Below are positions 22,589 through 31,383 of a stretch of DNA of 41,919 nucleotides, one piece after another; the first letter of the stretch is position 1; each line of letters begins with the position of its first letter. The position numbers and the translations under genes are program-made. Under the pieces are notes generated by a model. The model did not search any database. It was not told the DNA's origin and saw only the letters and a program-made list of their open reading frames with translations. The DNA comes from an uncultured Muribaculaceae bacterium (GTDB lineage: Bacteria; Bacteroidota; Bacteroidia; Bacteroidales; Muribaculaceae): contig CALUMX010000028.1 in the NCBI GenBank assembly GCA_944321875.1, forward strand, positions 1-41,919, written 5' to 3'.

Positions 22589-25059
22589 ACTATCCGATTC
22601 TCGAAATAGCCGACATCGTGAATGCCGACTCTTCATCAAGACTGCAGGTCAACTGCGAAATTGATACGCTGCTAACCGATTCACGAACGCTGACCTACCC
22701 TGCCTCATCGCTCTTTTTCGCCATCCGCACAGACAGCAACGACGGCCACCGCTACGTTGCCGACCTGCTCCGGCGCGGTGTGCGCAACTTTGTGGTGGAA
22801 AGCATCCCCGAAGAGTGCCGGGAGGCTGATGCCAACTTCATCGTTGTCGGCAACTCGCTGAAAGCACTCCAGCAACTGGCTGCACATCACCGCCGGCGCT
22901 TCAACATCCCCGTCATCGGCATCACGGGAAGCCGCGGCAAGACCATTGTCAAGGAATGGCTCTACCAACTGTTGCGCGACGACTACAGCATCGTCCGCAG
23001 CCCGCGCAGCTACAACTCGCAGATTGGCGTTCCGCTATCGGTATGGGACATCGACGAGAATACAGAGCTGGCCATCATCGAGGCGGGCATTTCCCGCCCG
23101 AACGAGATGAGCGAGTTGGAAAATATCATCCGTCCGACAATAACGGTGATGACCAACATCGGTGACGAGCATTGTGAGGGCTTTGCCTCCATCGAGGAGA
23201 AGTGCATGGAAAAACTCCTGTTGTCACGCCACAGCGACTATACCGTATTCAACGGTGACGATGAGATTATGCTCAACAGCATCATCGCTCTTTCCTACGG
23301 AAACCAGGAGGTCAACTGGTCGCACACCAACACGGCCGCGCCTATTTTCATTTCTTCCGTGGTGCGCCGCACCTCCACGACGACCATCAATTTCACCTAT
23401 CTCTACTACGGTGGAGCGGTGACCATACCGTTCACATCGAAGGAAGACGTGGAGAATGCCATCGTGTGCCTCGCCACACTCCTCTGCCTGCGTGTCCCCA
23501 TCGAGACAATCGAAAAACGTTTCGTCCACCTTACGCCCACCGGCACCCGCATGGACTCAACTGAGGGCATCAACGACTGCCAGCTTATCTATGACACCTA
23601 TACAAGCGACTATCTGTCGCTCCAACCGGCTCTCGACTTCATGTCGCGGCGCGACACGGCGCTGCGCAGCCGCACCATCATCCTTTCCGATGTCTTGCCC
23701 GAAAACCGGCCGACATCGGTGGTCTACGGAAAAATCGCCGAACTGCTGCGACTCCGCAACATCAACCGCATTATCGGTATCGGACCTGAAATCTCAGCAC
23801 ACAAGGACTTGTTCCCCGACTCCTCGCGGTTTTTCAACTCAACGGACGAGTTTCTGGAACAGATGCGCCCCGATGATTTCCGCAAGGAACTGATACTGCT
23901 GAAAGGCGCGCCCGAATTTGAGTTCTCCCACATCATCGAGATGCTGGAAGCCCGTCAGCACGAGACCGTACTGGAAGTCAACCTCGACGCATTGGTGCAT
24001 AATTTCAACTTCTACCGCTCCCACCTCAACCCCGACACGAAAATCGTGTGCATGCTGAAAGCATCCGGCTACGGTGCCGGTTCCTATGAGCTGGCCAAGG
24101 TGCTGCAACAGCAGGGAGCCTCCTATATTGCCGTGGCCGCCCACGATGAGGGTGCCGACCTGCGCAAGGCCGGTATTACGATGCCCATCATGGTGCTGAA
24201 CCCCAAAGTAGTCAACTATCAGACGCTGTTCGACTATCATCTTGAGCCGGAGGTATTCAGCTTCGAGATGTGCCGGGAAATCATCCGTGAGGCTCGTCGT
24301 TTCCACATCAAGCATTACCCGATACACATCAAAATCGACACGGGCATGCACCGCTTGGGATTCCGTCTGGAAGAACTGCCGCAGCTCGTCGACATGCTGC
24401 AACATCAGGACAACGTCAGCCCGGCTTCCATCTTCTCTCATCTTGCTACGGCCGACGACTTGGAGTCCGACGCCTATGCCCGCGAGCAACTGGCCTATTT
24501 CGACGCTTGCTGCGAGGCGTTCCTCCCGCATTTCGACCACAAGGTGATGCGCCACATTCTGAACACTGACGGCATGCTGCGCTTTGCCGACCACCAATAT
24601 GAGATGGTGCGCCTCGGCATCGGACTGTACGGCGTTCCTACGCTGGGCAACGGCTACGACGAGAAGTTGCGCAACGTCTCCTCGCTCTACTCCGTCATCA
24701 TCCAAATCCGCGAATGGGAAGCCGGCACGACCATCGGCTACGGCCGACGCGGCGTACTCTCGCGCAAGTCGCGCATCGCCACCATTCCTATCGGCTATGC
24801 CGACGGCTTCAACCGCAAACTGGGATGCCGCAACGGAGAAGTCTGGATTAACGGCAAGCGGGTACCTACGGTGGGCAACATCTGCATGGACCTGTTCATG
24901 GCCGACGTGACCGACGTGGACTGCAAAGTCGGCGACAAGGTGGAAATCTTCGGAGAACACATCACACCGACCGAAGTGGCCGACCGCATCGGCACCATCC
25001 CCTACGAGGTGCTGACATCGGTATCCCAGCGTGTAAAGCGTATCTACTATAGTGAATAA
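22585..25059 (+). CDS. Bifunctional MurF ligase / alanine racemase
   Basis: Fusion of 824 residues. The N-terminal half (about 1-450) is UDP-MurNAc-tripeptide:D-Ala-D-Ala ligase (MurF), with the ATP loop GITGSRGKT at 112-120. The C-terminal half (about 455-824) is alanine racemase: the PLP lysine is K492 in LKASGYGAG, the catalytic tyrosine is Y719 in TIGYGRRG, and VGNICMDLFMADVT closes the site. One protein would thus make D-alanine and add D-Ala-D-Ala to the peptidoglycan precursor. The fusion is a known Bacteroidetes trait. The lysine context differs from the common VKANAYGHG. Translationally coupled to the GSCFA gene; the ligase glycine-rich loop reads SRGKT rather than the usual NGKT. 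Confidence 0.95.
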   Translation: MNYPILEIADIVNADSSSRLQVNCEIDTLLTDSRTLTYPASSLFFAIRTDSNDGHRYVADLLRRGVRNFVVESIPEECREADANFIVVGNSLKALQQLAAHHRRRFNIPVIGITGSRGKTIVKEWLYQLLRDDYSIVRSPRSYNSQIGVPLSVWDIDENTELAIIEAGISRPNEMSELENIIRPTITVMTNIGDEHCEGFASIEEKCMEKLLLSRHSDYTVFNGDDEIMLNSIIALSYGNQEVNWSHTNTAAPIFISSVVRRTSTTTINFTYLYYGGAVTIPFTSKEDVENAIVCLATLLCLRVPIETIEKRFVHLTPTGTRMDSTEGINDCQLIYDTYTSDYLSLQPALDFMSRRDTALRSRTIILSDVLPENRPTSVVYGKIAELLRLRNINRIIGIGPEISAHKDLFPDSSRFFNSTDEFLEQMRPDDFRKELILLKGAPEFEFSHIIEMLEARQHETVLEVNLDALVHNFNFYRSHLNPDTKIVCMLKASGYGAGSYELAKVLQQQGASYIAVAAHDEGADLRKAGITMPIMVLNPKVVNYQTLFDYHLEPEVFSFEMCREIIREARRFHIKHYPIHIKIDTGMHRLGFRLEELPQLVDMLQHQDNVSPASIFSHLATADDLESDAYAREQLAYFDACCEAFLPHFDHKVMRHILNTDGMLRFADHQYEMVRLGIGLYGVPTLGNGYDEKLRNVSSLYSVIIQIREWEAGTTIGYGRRGVLSRKSRIATIPIGYADGFNRKLGCRNGEVWINGKRVPTVGNICMDLFMADVTDVDCKVGDKVEIFGEHITPTEVADRIGTIPYEVLTSVSQRVKRIYYSE

Positions 25060-25092
25060 AATCTATTTTTATCAACCCCATACATTCCGCTC

Positions 25093-26487
25093 ATGGCACA
25101 GATAAACGAAGAATTCCGCAACCGGATGCTCGCCATCCTTCCCAACGAGGCCGACCGGCTCTGTCAGGCTCTTTTCTCCACCGAACCGGAAGTCTCGGTG
25201 AGGCTGAACCGCCGGAAAACCCGGACACAACCGAACAACGCCCAGCAGGTAGCGTGGTGCGATTGCGGCTACTATCTCGACGGAAGACCGGCCTTCACGT
25301 TCGACCCCTTGCTCCATACGGGAGCCTACTACGTGCAGGATGCCTCGTCGATGTTTATCCACCGCGTGCTCTCGCAGCTTGTCGGCGACCGTGACGTGAC
25401 CTATCTCGACCTCTGTGCCGCTCCCGGCGGAAAGACAACGACAGCCCTCGGCGCGCTGTCGGACGGCTCGCTCGTGGTCTGCAACGAAATCGACGGCACG
25501 CGGGCACAGATTCTGCGGGAGAACGTAATCAAATGGGGATGTCCCAACTGTGTCGTAACCAACGACAACGCCACAAGGCTCGGCAAGCTGCGCAACGTCT
25601 TTGACGTAGTGGCCGCCGATATGCCCTGCTCCGGCGAGGGAATGTTCAGAAAAGACGAGGAGGCAGTCAGCCAATGGTCGCCTGAGCTCGTCAGACAATG
25701 TGCCGAACGGCAACGGGAAATCGCCGCCGACATCTGGAACGCACTGAAGCCGGGCGGCATCTTCATTTACAGCACCTGTACCTTCAACCGGGAGGAAAAC
25801 GAGGAAATGGCCGACTACATCGTCCGCGAACTGGGAGCGGAGTCGGTCGAGATTGCCACCGACCCCAGCTGGCACATACAGCCGGGCATCGACACGCCTC
25901 ACCACTGCTACCGCTTCATGCCTCACCACACACGCGGAGAGGGCCTCTTCATGTGCGTTCTGCGCAAGGACGGAGAAATGCCGGCCTCCAAACCCGACAA
26001 GGGAAAGAAACAGAAGAAGGAGAAACGCGCCGCCATTCCTGCCGTCTGCAAGAACTGGCTGACCGCAACCGACTGCGACTGGCTGGCAGACGGAGAAACC
26101 ATCAGCGCCCTGCCGTCACGCCACAGCGAGACAATGCAACTCGTGGCCCGCAACGCCCGCACGCTGCTCTGCGGTGTGCCTGTTGCATCCGTCAAAGGTA
26201 AGGATACGATACCCGACCACGCATTGTCGCAAAGCCTGCTGTTCAACACGGAGGCGTTCCCCTGCGTTGAAGTATCCTATCCAGAGGCCATCGCTTTCCT
26301 GCGCGGAGAGACATTCGCCCTGCCCGACGGCCTGCCGCGCGGCTACGTCTGCATCCGCTACGCACAGCGTCCGCTCGGATTCATGAAGAATATCGGCAAC
26401 CGCGCCAACAACTGCTACCCCAAGGAATGGCGCATACGCAGTTCGTTCGCTCCAGCTGAGATTCCGACTGTCATTCCGGCGGATTAA
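25093..26487 (+). CDS. rRNA cytosine-C5 methyltransferase (RsmF/NOL1-NOP2-Sun family)
   Basis: SAM-dependent RNA m5C methyltransferase of 464 residues, cytosolic. SAM-binding motif LDLCAAPGGKTT (106-117); catalytic cysteines C179 in MPCSGEGMFRK and C229 in YSTCTFN. The GEGMFRK extension and the C-terminal region (about 290-464, with a PUA-like end) point to the RsmF/YebU branch, which modifies 16S rRNA. The exact target base is not readable from sequence. It begins 33 bp after murF-alr and is probably the last gene of that operon. Confidence 0.93.
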   Translation: MAQINEEFRNRMLAILPNEADRLCQALFSTEPEVSVRLNRRKTRTQPNNAQQVAWCDCGYYLDGRPAFTFDPLLHTGAYYVQDASSMFIHRVLSQLVGDRDVTYLDLCAAPGGKTTTALGALSDGSLVVCNEIDGTRAQILRENVIKWGCPNCVVTNDNATRLGKLRNVFDVVAADMPCSGEGMFRKDEEAVSQWSPELVRQCAERQREIAADIWNALKPGGIFIYSTCTFNREENEEMADYIVRELGAESVEIATDPSWHIQPGIDTPHHCYRFMPHHTRGEGLFMCVLRKDGEMPASKPDKGKKQKKEKRAAIPAVCKNWLTATDCDWLADGETISALPSRHSETMQLVARNARTLLCGVPVASVKGKDTIPDHALSQSLLFNTEAFPCVEVSYPEAIAFLRGETFALPDGLPRGYVCIRYAQRPLGFMKNIGNRANNCYPKEWRIRSSFAPAEIPTVIPAD

Positions 26488-26545
26488 CTTTGTTAAAACG
26501 CATTATTTTTCATCTACTTACCGATAAATATTCCGGCTTATTGCG

Positions 26546-26553
26546 TATCTTTG
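26546..26553 (+). promoter_or_regulatory. -7 box of the hybrid kinase gene
   Basis: Perfect TATCTTTG, 5 nt before the ATG at 26559, so the transcript would have a very short leader or almost none. It excludes the alternative in-frame start at 26490, which is upstream of it. Confidence 0.65.
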
Positions 26554-26558
26554 GCGAT

Positions 26559-29120
26559 ATGAAAATACCCCGACTATCCACCCGTACCAAAGCCTCTTCA
26601 GGATACATTCTGCTGCTGATACTGCTCGTATCCGTGCTCTATGGCATCGTTTCCACAATGGAGTCACTCACGGCTCCCAACCAGAACGAAGTCAAGATGA
26701 CCGAGCGAAGACGCTGCACAAACGAGGTTATCTACAACCTGTATCAGGCGGAAATCATCAGCCACACCATCAGTTCCGGGGAGCTGTCCGTGGAGGAGGA
26801 GTATTTCAACAAAATCACCAACGCCAAAAACGCCATTGTGCGGCTACGCGAACTGGTTCCTGAACAGGAGCAGCAACGCCTCGACTCGCTGAACATCCTC
26901 ATTGACAAGAAGACGGAAAACCAGCGTAATCTCATCAACGCCATACGCAACAACCGTTCGGACGAACTCTATCAGGGCTATATCGAGGAACTGATTTCCC
27001 ATCAGGACACCATGACTGTGGTACAGCCCATTATCCGGCATACGGAAGTGGTCAGAACCAACACCTACACCGTACACACCAAGCGCAAGAAATTTTTCGG
27101 ACGCCTGCGCGACGCTTTCAAACGGAAAGGCGACGACACAGCCCATGTGAGCAACGTCACACGGGAGCAGCGCACAGACTCCATCGCACCGCACGACGAC
27201 TACAATCCGAAAGATACGGTCGTCAATATGCTCATCACTGCCAAAAAGCGTATCGACCAGGACCGCATGCAGCGAATCCGCGACCTGTCGCATAAAGTCA
27301 GGGAAATCCACGTCAACGGCATGGAACTGAGCCAGAAACTGAACGACCTGCTGAAAACGCTGGCTGAAGAGACTCGGCAGGCCATCGTAAAACGGGAGGC
27401 CGAACATCAGAAAATCAAGATGGATGCCACGAAACGGATAGCAGGAACGGCCATCATCGCCGTACTCCTGGCATCCTTCTTCCTCGTGCTCATCTGGCGC
27501 GACATCACTCGAAGCAACCACTACCGTCACGAGCTGGAGAAAGCAAAGCTCCGGGCAGAGGATTTGCTGAACGTGAGAGAGAAGCTGATGCTGACCATCA
27601 CCCACGACATCAAGGCACCGGTAGGCTCCATCATCGGATTTGCCGACCTGCTCGAAAACTCGGAAACCAACCCGAAGAGCAAGACGTATCTAAAGAATAT
27701 GCAAAGCTCGGCGCACCACCTGCTCCAGCTTGTCAACTCATTGCTCGACTTCCACCGGCTGGAAGCCAACAAGATGGACATCAATAACATAGCCTACAAC
27801 CCGAAGGAATTGCTTGACACCATCTACCTCAGCTATCAGCCTATTACCCGGGCCAAGGGTCTGGAATTGAAATATGACTGTGCGCCCGAACTTGACAGCT
27901 ATTTTGTAAGCGACCCGTTCCGCATCCGCCAGATAGCGGAAAACCTGATGTCGAATGCCGTCAAGTTTACCGACAAGGGCTTCGTATCATTGTCCGCAAA
28001 AATTTCCGAGAACTGTCTTCTTCTGGCTGTCGAGGACAGCGGACGCGGCATCTCCGAACAGGACAAGGAGCGCATTTTCCATGAATTCACGCGCCTCGGA
28101 AACGCGCAGGGACAGGAAGGCTTCGGCCTCGGACTGGCTATCACCCACAAACTCGTGCAACTGCTCAACGGTGAAATTTCCATCGACAGCACTCCGGGCA
28201 AGGGAACGACTTTCTACATCTGGCTGCCGCTGACCAAGGCCACAAAAAACGATATAGCCCTGCTGAAGTCGGAAACCGACTCCGCTACCCACAACATCGC
28301 ATTGAAGCACAGAAAGCTCATCCTTATCGATGACGACCGCCTGCAACTGCAACTGACGGCCGCCATGCTGACCGATGCCGGTGCCGAAATCACCACGTGC
28401 GAAACGCCCGACAAACTGTTTGAACTGCTGATGACCAACTGCTACAACGCTGTGCTGACCGACATCCAGATGCCGGCAATGAACGGCTTCGAACTGCTGA
28501 AAGCCATCCGCAACCTCGACAGCGAGCAGGCCAAAACCATCCCTGTCATCGCCATTACGGCACGTTCCGACATGAGTGCGGAATCCCTTGCGGAAAAAGG
28601 ATTTGCCGGATGCCTCCATAAACCATTCACGCGCAAGGAAATTGCGGCCGCATTGGGAAGTATCGACCTCCGCGATTGCGAAGAAAGCCAATCCCCTGCG
28701 GAAGACAGCAAACCTTCAGAACAGGAACCGTCCGCAGAGTCACGGCCCAAGCCTGTCGAAACGGCCACCGACTTCTCTCCGCTCCTGCTTTTCGCCTCCG
28801 GCGACACAGAAGCCGAGAGAGAAATCATGCAGACTTTCATCTACGAAAACACTGCTGCACTGGAACGCATACGCCTCTCTCTGTCGGACAAGGACATGAA
28901 GACGCTTACAGCCACCGCTCACAAGCTCCTGCCGACAATGATGATGCTCGGTTTCCGCTACACGAACCTGCTGACTGACCTGAACGGAAAACGCGACCTG
29001 GAAGAAATGTCGGATGCCGATGCAGAAGCCGGCCGGAAAATCGCCGACGAGCTGCAAAAGATAGTCGACGATGCCCATACGGTGGCCGATGACCCGTCTG
29101 CCGACACCATCGGAAACTAA
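26559..29120 (+). CDS. Membrane hybrid histidine kinase with receiver and Hpt domains
   Basis: Sensor kinase of 853 residues. TM1 about 15-33; extracytoplasmic sensor region about 34-293 with long helical, probably coiled-coil stretches; TM2 about 295-316; HisKA with H349 in TITHDIKAP; HATPase with NLMSNAVKF, DSGRGIS and GFGLGLAI; receiver with phospho-acceptor D635 in LTDIQMP; C-terminal Hpt domain with H788 in ATAHKLLP. This is a complete internal His-Asp-His phosphorelay that can pass phosphate to a separate regulator, most likely the sigma-54 activator encoded next. No HAMP domain is evident. The signal sensed is unknown. The start at 26559 was chosen by the -7 box and by MKIPRL preceding TM1. 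Confidence 0.93.
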   Translation: MKIPRLSTRTKASSGYILLLILLVSVLYGIVSTMESLTAPNQNEVKMTERRRCTNEVIYNLYQAEIISHTISSGELSVEEEYFNKITNAKNAIVRLRELVPEQEQQRLDSLNILIDKKTENQRNLINAIRNNRSDELYQGYIEELISHQDTMTVVQPIIRHTEVVRTNTYTVHTKRKKFFGRLRDAFKRKGDDTAHVSNVTREQRTDSIAPHDDYNPKDTVVNMLITAKKRIDQDRMQRIRDLSHKVREIHVNGMELSQKLNDLLKTLAEETRQAIVKREAEHQKIKMDATKRIAGTAIIAVLLASFFLVLIWRDITRSNHYRHELEKAKLRAEDLLNVREKLMLTITHDIKAPVGSIIGFADLLENSETNPKSKTYLKNMQSSAHHLLQLVNSLLDFHRLEANKMDINNIAYNPKELLDTIYLSYQPITRAKGLELKYDCAPELDSYFVSDPFRIRQIAENLMSNAVKFTDKGFVSLSAKISENCLLLAVEDSGRGISEQDKERIFHEFTRLGNAQGQEGFGLGLAITHKLVQLLNGEISIDSTPGKGTTFYIWLPLTKATKNDIALLKSETDSATHNIALKHRKLILIDDDRLQLQLTAAMLTDAGAEITTCETPDKLFELLMTNCYNAVLTDIQMPAMNGFELLKAIRNLDSEQAKTIPVIAITARSDMSAESLAEKGFAGCLHKPFTRKEIAAALGSIDLRDCEESQSPAEDSKPSEQEPSAESRPKPVETATDFSPLLLFASGDTEAEREIMQTFIYENTAALERIRLSLSDKDMKTLTATAHKLLPTMMMLGFRYTNLLTDLNGKRDLEEMSDADAEAGRKIADELQKIVDDAHTVADDPSADTIGN

Positions 29121-29133
29121 TCGACTCCTTATT

Positions 29134-29182
29134 GCGCGCATATGACAAATAAACCATCCTGTTTTTATTTGCTTATGCGCGC
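29134..29182. promoter_or_regulatory. Long imperfect palindrome between kinase and regulator genes
   Basis: GCGCGCATA (29134-29142)/TATGCGCGC (29174-29182) plus inner CAAATAAA (29146-29153)/TTTATTTG (29164-29171), with a small internal loop. It ends 9 bp upstream of a -7 box. It lacks a T run on either exit, so it may be an operator rather than a terminator. Confidence 0.55.
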
Positions 29183-29191
29183 GATTTATGT

Positions 29192-29199
29192 TATCTTTG
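29192..29199 (+). promoter_or_regulatory. -7 box of the response regulator gene
   Basis: Perfect TATCTTTG, 38 bp before the ATG at 29238. The regulator can therefore be transcribed separately from the kinase. Confidence 0.65.
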
Positions 29200-29237
29200 T
29201 TTTCAGATAGATAATACATTTTAATTCTGAAGCACTG

Positions 29238-30614
29238 ATGACGAAAACCATCCTGATTGTCGAAGACGATTTGACCTTCTCAACCATGCTGAAAACATGG
29301 CTGACAAAAAAGGGCTTCCAGATAGAGACCGCCAGCAGCATCGCCACAGCACGCAAACGTATCAGCGAATCCGACTTTGATTTGATTCTCTCCGATTTAC
29401 GCCTGCCCGACGATGACGGATTCAACCTTCTCTGCTGGAAAAAGGAAATGAACATCGACACTCCTCTCATCATCATGACGAGCTACGCCGACATCCAGAA
29501 TGCCGTGCAAGCCATGAAAGAGGGTGCGTGTGACTATATCTCCAAGCCTGTCCAGCCAGAACTGCTGTTGACTAAAATCAATGAATCCATCAAGTCCGGC
29601 TCTGCCCGGACCGCAAAGGCTGTACCCTCAGCCGAACCGGCTCCACAGCCGAAAAAGATGACAGAGACTCCCGCCCCCTCTTCCGATTACCTGGAAGGCA
29701 ACAGCGAGGCAGCCCGACAGCTCTACAGCTACGTATCGCTCGTAGCTCCAACTCCTATGTCGGTACTTATCAACGGTGCCAGCGGTACCGGCAAGGAGTA
29801 TGTGGCACACCGCATCCATCAACTGAGCCGCCGCTCCGACGGTCCGTTCATAGCCATCGACTGCGGCTCCATCCCTAAAGAACTGGCCGCCTCTGAATTT
29901 TTCGGTCATGTCAAAGGTTCCTTTACAGGCGCGCTTGCCGACAAGACAGGAGCCTTTCTGGAAGCGAACGGAGGTACGATTTTCCTTGACGAAGTGGGCA
30001 ACCTCAGCTATGAGGTACAGGTTCAGCTGCTCCGTGCGCTGCAGGAGCGCCGCATCCGTCCTGTCGGCTCAACAAAGGAAATCGAGGTGGATGTCAGAGT
30101 GGTCAGCGCCACCAACGAGAATCTGGAGCAGGCCATCGCCAAAGGCAATTTCCGCGAAGACCTCTACCATCGTCTCAACGAATTCACCATCCAGATGCCA
30201 ACGCTGGCTCAACGGCGTGACGACATCCTGCTTTTCGCCAACTTTTTCCTGCAGAAAGCCAACCGCGAGCTTAACCGCAACATTATGGGCTTCGACGCAG
30301 ACGCAGCGGAGGCACTGATGGAATACTCCTGGCCGGGCAACCTGCGCCAGCTCAACAATGCCGTCAAGCGTGCCACTCTTCTGGCTCAAGGCGACAGAAT
30401 CTCCATTCACGACTTCCTTTTCCAGATAGAGGGAGCCGGATGCGCGCCCAAGTCCCAGCCTGTCAGCATGCAGCTGCACAGCGAGGAGGAGGAGAAGCAC
30501 AGAATTGCTGAAGCCCTGCGACAAACCCGCTTCAACAAGAGCAAGGCAGCAACCCTGCTTGGCATCGACCGGAAAACGCTCTACAATAAGTTGAAACTTT
30601 ATGGAATCGAATAG
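29238..30614 (+). CDS. NtrC-family sigma-54-dependent response regulator
   Basis: Enhancer-binding activator of 458 residues. The receiver domain has acidic D10/D11 and phospho-acceptor D53 in LILSDLRLP, and a K in ISKPVQP. The AAA+ domain (about 152-385) has Walker A GASGTGKE at 180-187, the sigma-54 contact loop GSFTGA at 227-232 (usual form GAFTGA), and Walker B FLDE with D251/E252. The C-terminal Fis-type helix-turn-helix (FNKSKAATLLGIDRKTLYNKL) binds DNA. It follows a hybrid kinase with Hpt domain, its likely phosphate donor. Sites upstream of the next gene (palindrome plus -24/-12 promoter) make that gene a likely target. Confidence 0.96.
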   Translation: MTKTILIVEDDLTFSTMLKTWLTKKGFQIETASSIATARKRISESDFDLILSDLRLPDDDGFNLLCWKKEMNIDTPLIIMTSYADIQNAVQAMKEGACDYISKPVQPELLLTKINESIKSGSARTAKAVPSAEPAPQPKKMTETPAPSSDYLEGNSEAARQLYSYVSLVAPTPMSVLINGASGTGKEYVAHRIHQLSRRSDGPFIAIDCGSIPKELAASEFFGHVKGSFTGALADKTGAFLEANGGTIFLDEVGNLSYEVQVQLLRALQERRIRPVGSTKEIEVDVRVVSATNENLEQAIAKGNFREDLYHRLNEFTIQMPTLAQRRDDILLFANFFLQKANRELNRNIMGFDADAAEALMEYSWPGNLRQLNNAVKRATLLAQGDRISIHDFLFQIEGAGCAPKSQPVSMQLHSEEEEKHRIAEALRQTRFNKSKAATLLGIDRKTLYNKLKLYGIE

Positions 30615-30623
30615 AATCGGCCT

Positions 30624-30686
30624 CAAAGTGTGGAATTTTTCCACACTTTGACCACCGGTTTTCTACACATTCCCCACTATTCCACA
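30624..30686 (+). promoter_or_regulatory. Candidate enhancer sites for the sigma-54 activator
   Basis: A perfect 12-bp palindrome (30624-30635/30639-30650) has the core TGTGGAATTTTTCCACA. Further half-sites TTCCCCA (30670-30676, one mismatch) and TTCCACA (30680-30686) lie exactly one helical turn apart. They sit about 70-130 bp upstream of the -24 element. The palindrome could instead be a terminator of the regulator gene, but no T run follows it. Confidence 0.55.
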
Positions 30687-30751
30687 ATATCCCATTTTGG
30701 CATCACAACGCTAATCGCTAATAATCAACAGTTTACAAAATAACACCTCTT

Positions 30752-30768
30752 TTGGCACAGGTATTGTT
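30752..30768 (+). promoter_or_regulatory. Sigma-54 (-24/-12) promoter of the PepSY-like gene
   Basis: TTGGCACAGGTATTGTT: the -24 half TTGGCAC is perfect, and the -12 half TTGT differs from TTGC in one base at the exact spacing. The start of transcription would be near 30779, about 47 nt before the ATG. Confidence 0.75.
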
Positions 30769-30825
30769 ACCTTAATAGGTGTAAACAAGGAAACTGAAGT
30801 TTAAGGAACAAAAAAATATAGCGTT

Positions 30826-31119
30826 ATGAAACTCATTCTTTTGATGCTGACTTTGACCCTCGGAGGCGTGTCTGCGATGGCACACACGACAGCCGAAAAC
30901 AACCAGGTAATGTGTAACACAGAGGTGAGCACAGTAGCTGACCAAAGTCTGCCATCGGAAGTGATTGATGCAATCGTTATCAATTATCCGGGTTTCTCGA
31001 TTCGCCACTGGACTATTGAAAAAAATATTGGCAAGTCGAAAGTCTATATCGTCACCCTCTCCAACATCAACGGAGAAGAAATGACAATCGCTTTTGACAA
31101 GAATGGTAAAATAAGATAA
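30826..31119 (+). CDS. Small exported PepSY-like protein
   Basis: 97-residue protein with a signal peptide (about 1-19, ending GVSAMA) and one PepSY-like/BLIP-like domain: LPSEVIDAIVINYPGFSIRHWTI, then VYIVTLSNINGEEMTIAFDKNGKIR, giving the usual helix-then-sheet pattern. Such proteins are common in Bacteroidetes and are periplasmic or surface-located; their function is unsettled, though PepSY domains are often thought to inhibit proteases or bind ligands. Its position behind a -24/-12 promoter and an activator gene makes it the probable output, or feedback partner, of the adjacent two-component system. The recognition is by pattern and is not certain. Confidence 0.8.
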   Translation: MKLILLMLTLTLGGVSAMAHTTAENNQVMCNTEVSTVADQSLPSEVIDAIVINYPGFSIRHWTIEKNIGKSKVYIVTLSNINGEEMTIAFDKNGKIR

Positions 31120-31171
31120 ATCCCTAAGGCAATCTGTAAACATAAAAAAACAAATAGTGGTATTAATTAGA

Positions 31172-31216
31172 ATGGTTTTCGGTCATAACAAGCAACATGT
31201 TCCAATAGGATGGTAA
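31172..31216 (+). CDS. Possible 14-residue mini-ORF
   Basis: ATG to TAA encoding MVFGHNKQHVPIGW, between the PepSY-like gene and its terminator. No ribosome-binding site, signal or known family. It may well be chance; listed because it fills an otherwise unexplained 3' stretch. Confidence 0.15.
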   Translation: MVFGHNKQHVPIGW

Positions 31217-31235
31217 TTAATCATTAATCAAAAGG

Positions 31236-31274
31236 GTCGGAGATGAAGGGATTCATTTCCGACTCGCCTTTTTT
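31236..31274 (+). terminator. Terminator after the PepSY-like gene
   Basis: 12-bp stem with one G-T pair (GTCGGAGATGAA 31236-31247/TTCATTTCCGAC 31252-31263) followed by a T6 run (31269-31274). Confidence 0.88.
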
Positions 31275-31311
31275 ATAATGCCGCCAAATCAAAGAATTTA
31301 TAAGCTAAAAA

Positions 31312-31342
31312 TTTGGTAATCATATCGATTTGTGTAATTTTG
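31312..31342 (+). promoter_or_regulatory. Promoter of glgB
   Basis: TTTG (31312-31315), 19 nt, TAATTTTG (31335-31342): a full match at the standard spacing. It places the transcript start after the alternative upstream start codon at 31330 and supports the ATG at 31384. Confidence 0.8.
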
Positions 31343-31383
31343 CAGGAGAAATTATTTCTAATCTAGAAAACATTGTTCTACCA

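Noticed and set aside
23839..24960. 373-codon open frame on the minus strand inside murF-alr
   Set aside because: Antisense shadow of a GC-rich gene whose sense product is unambiguous.
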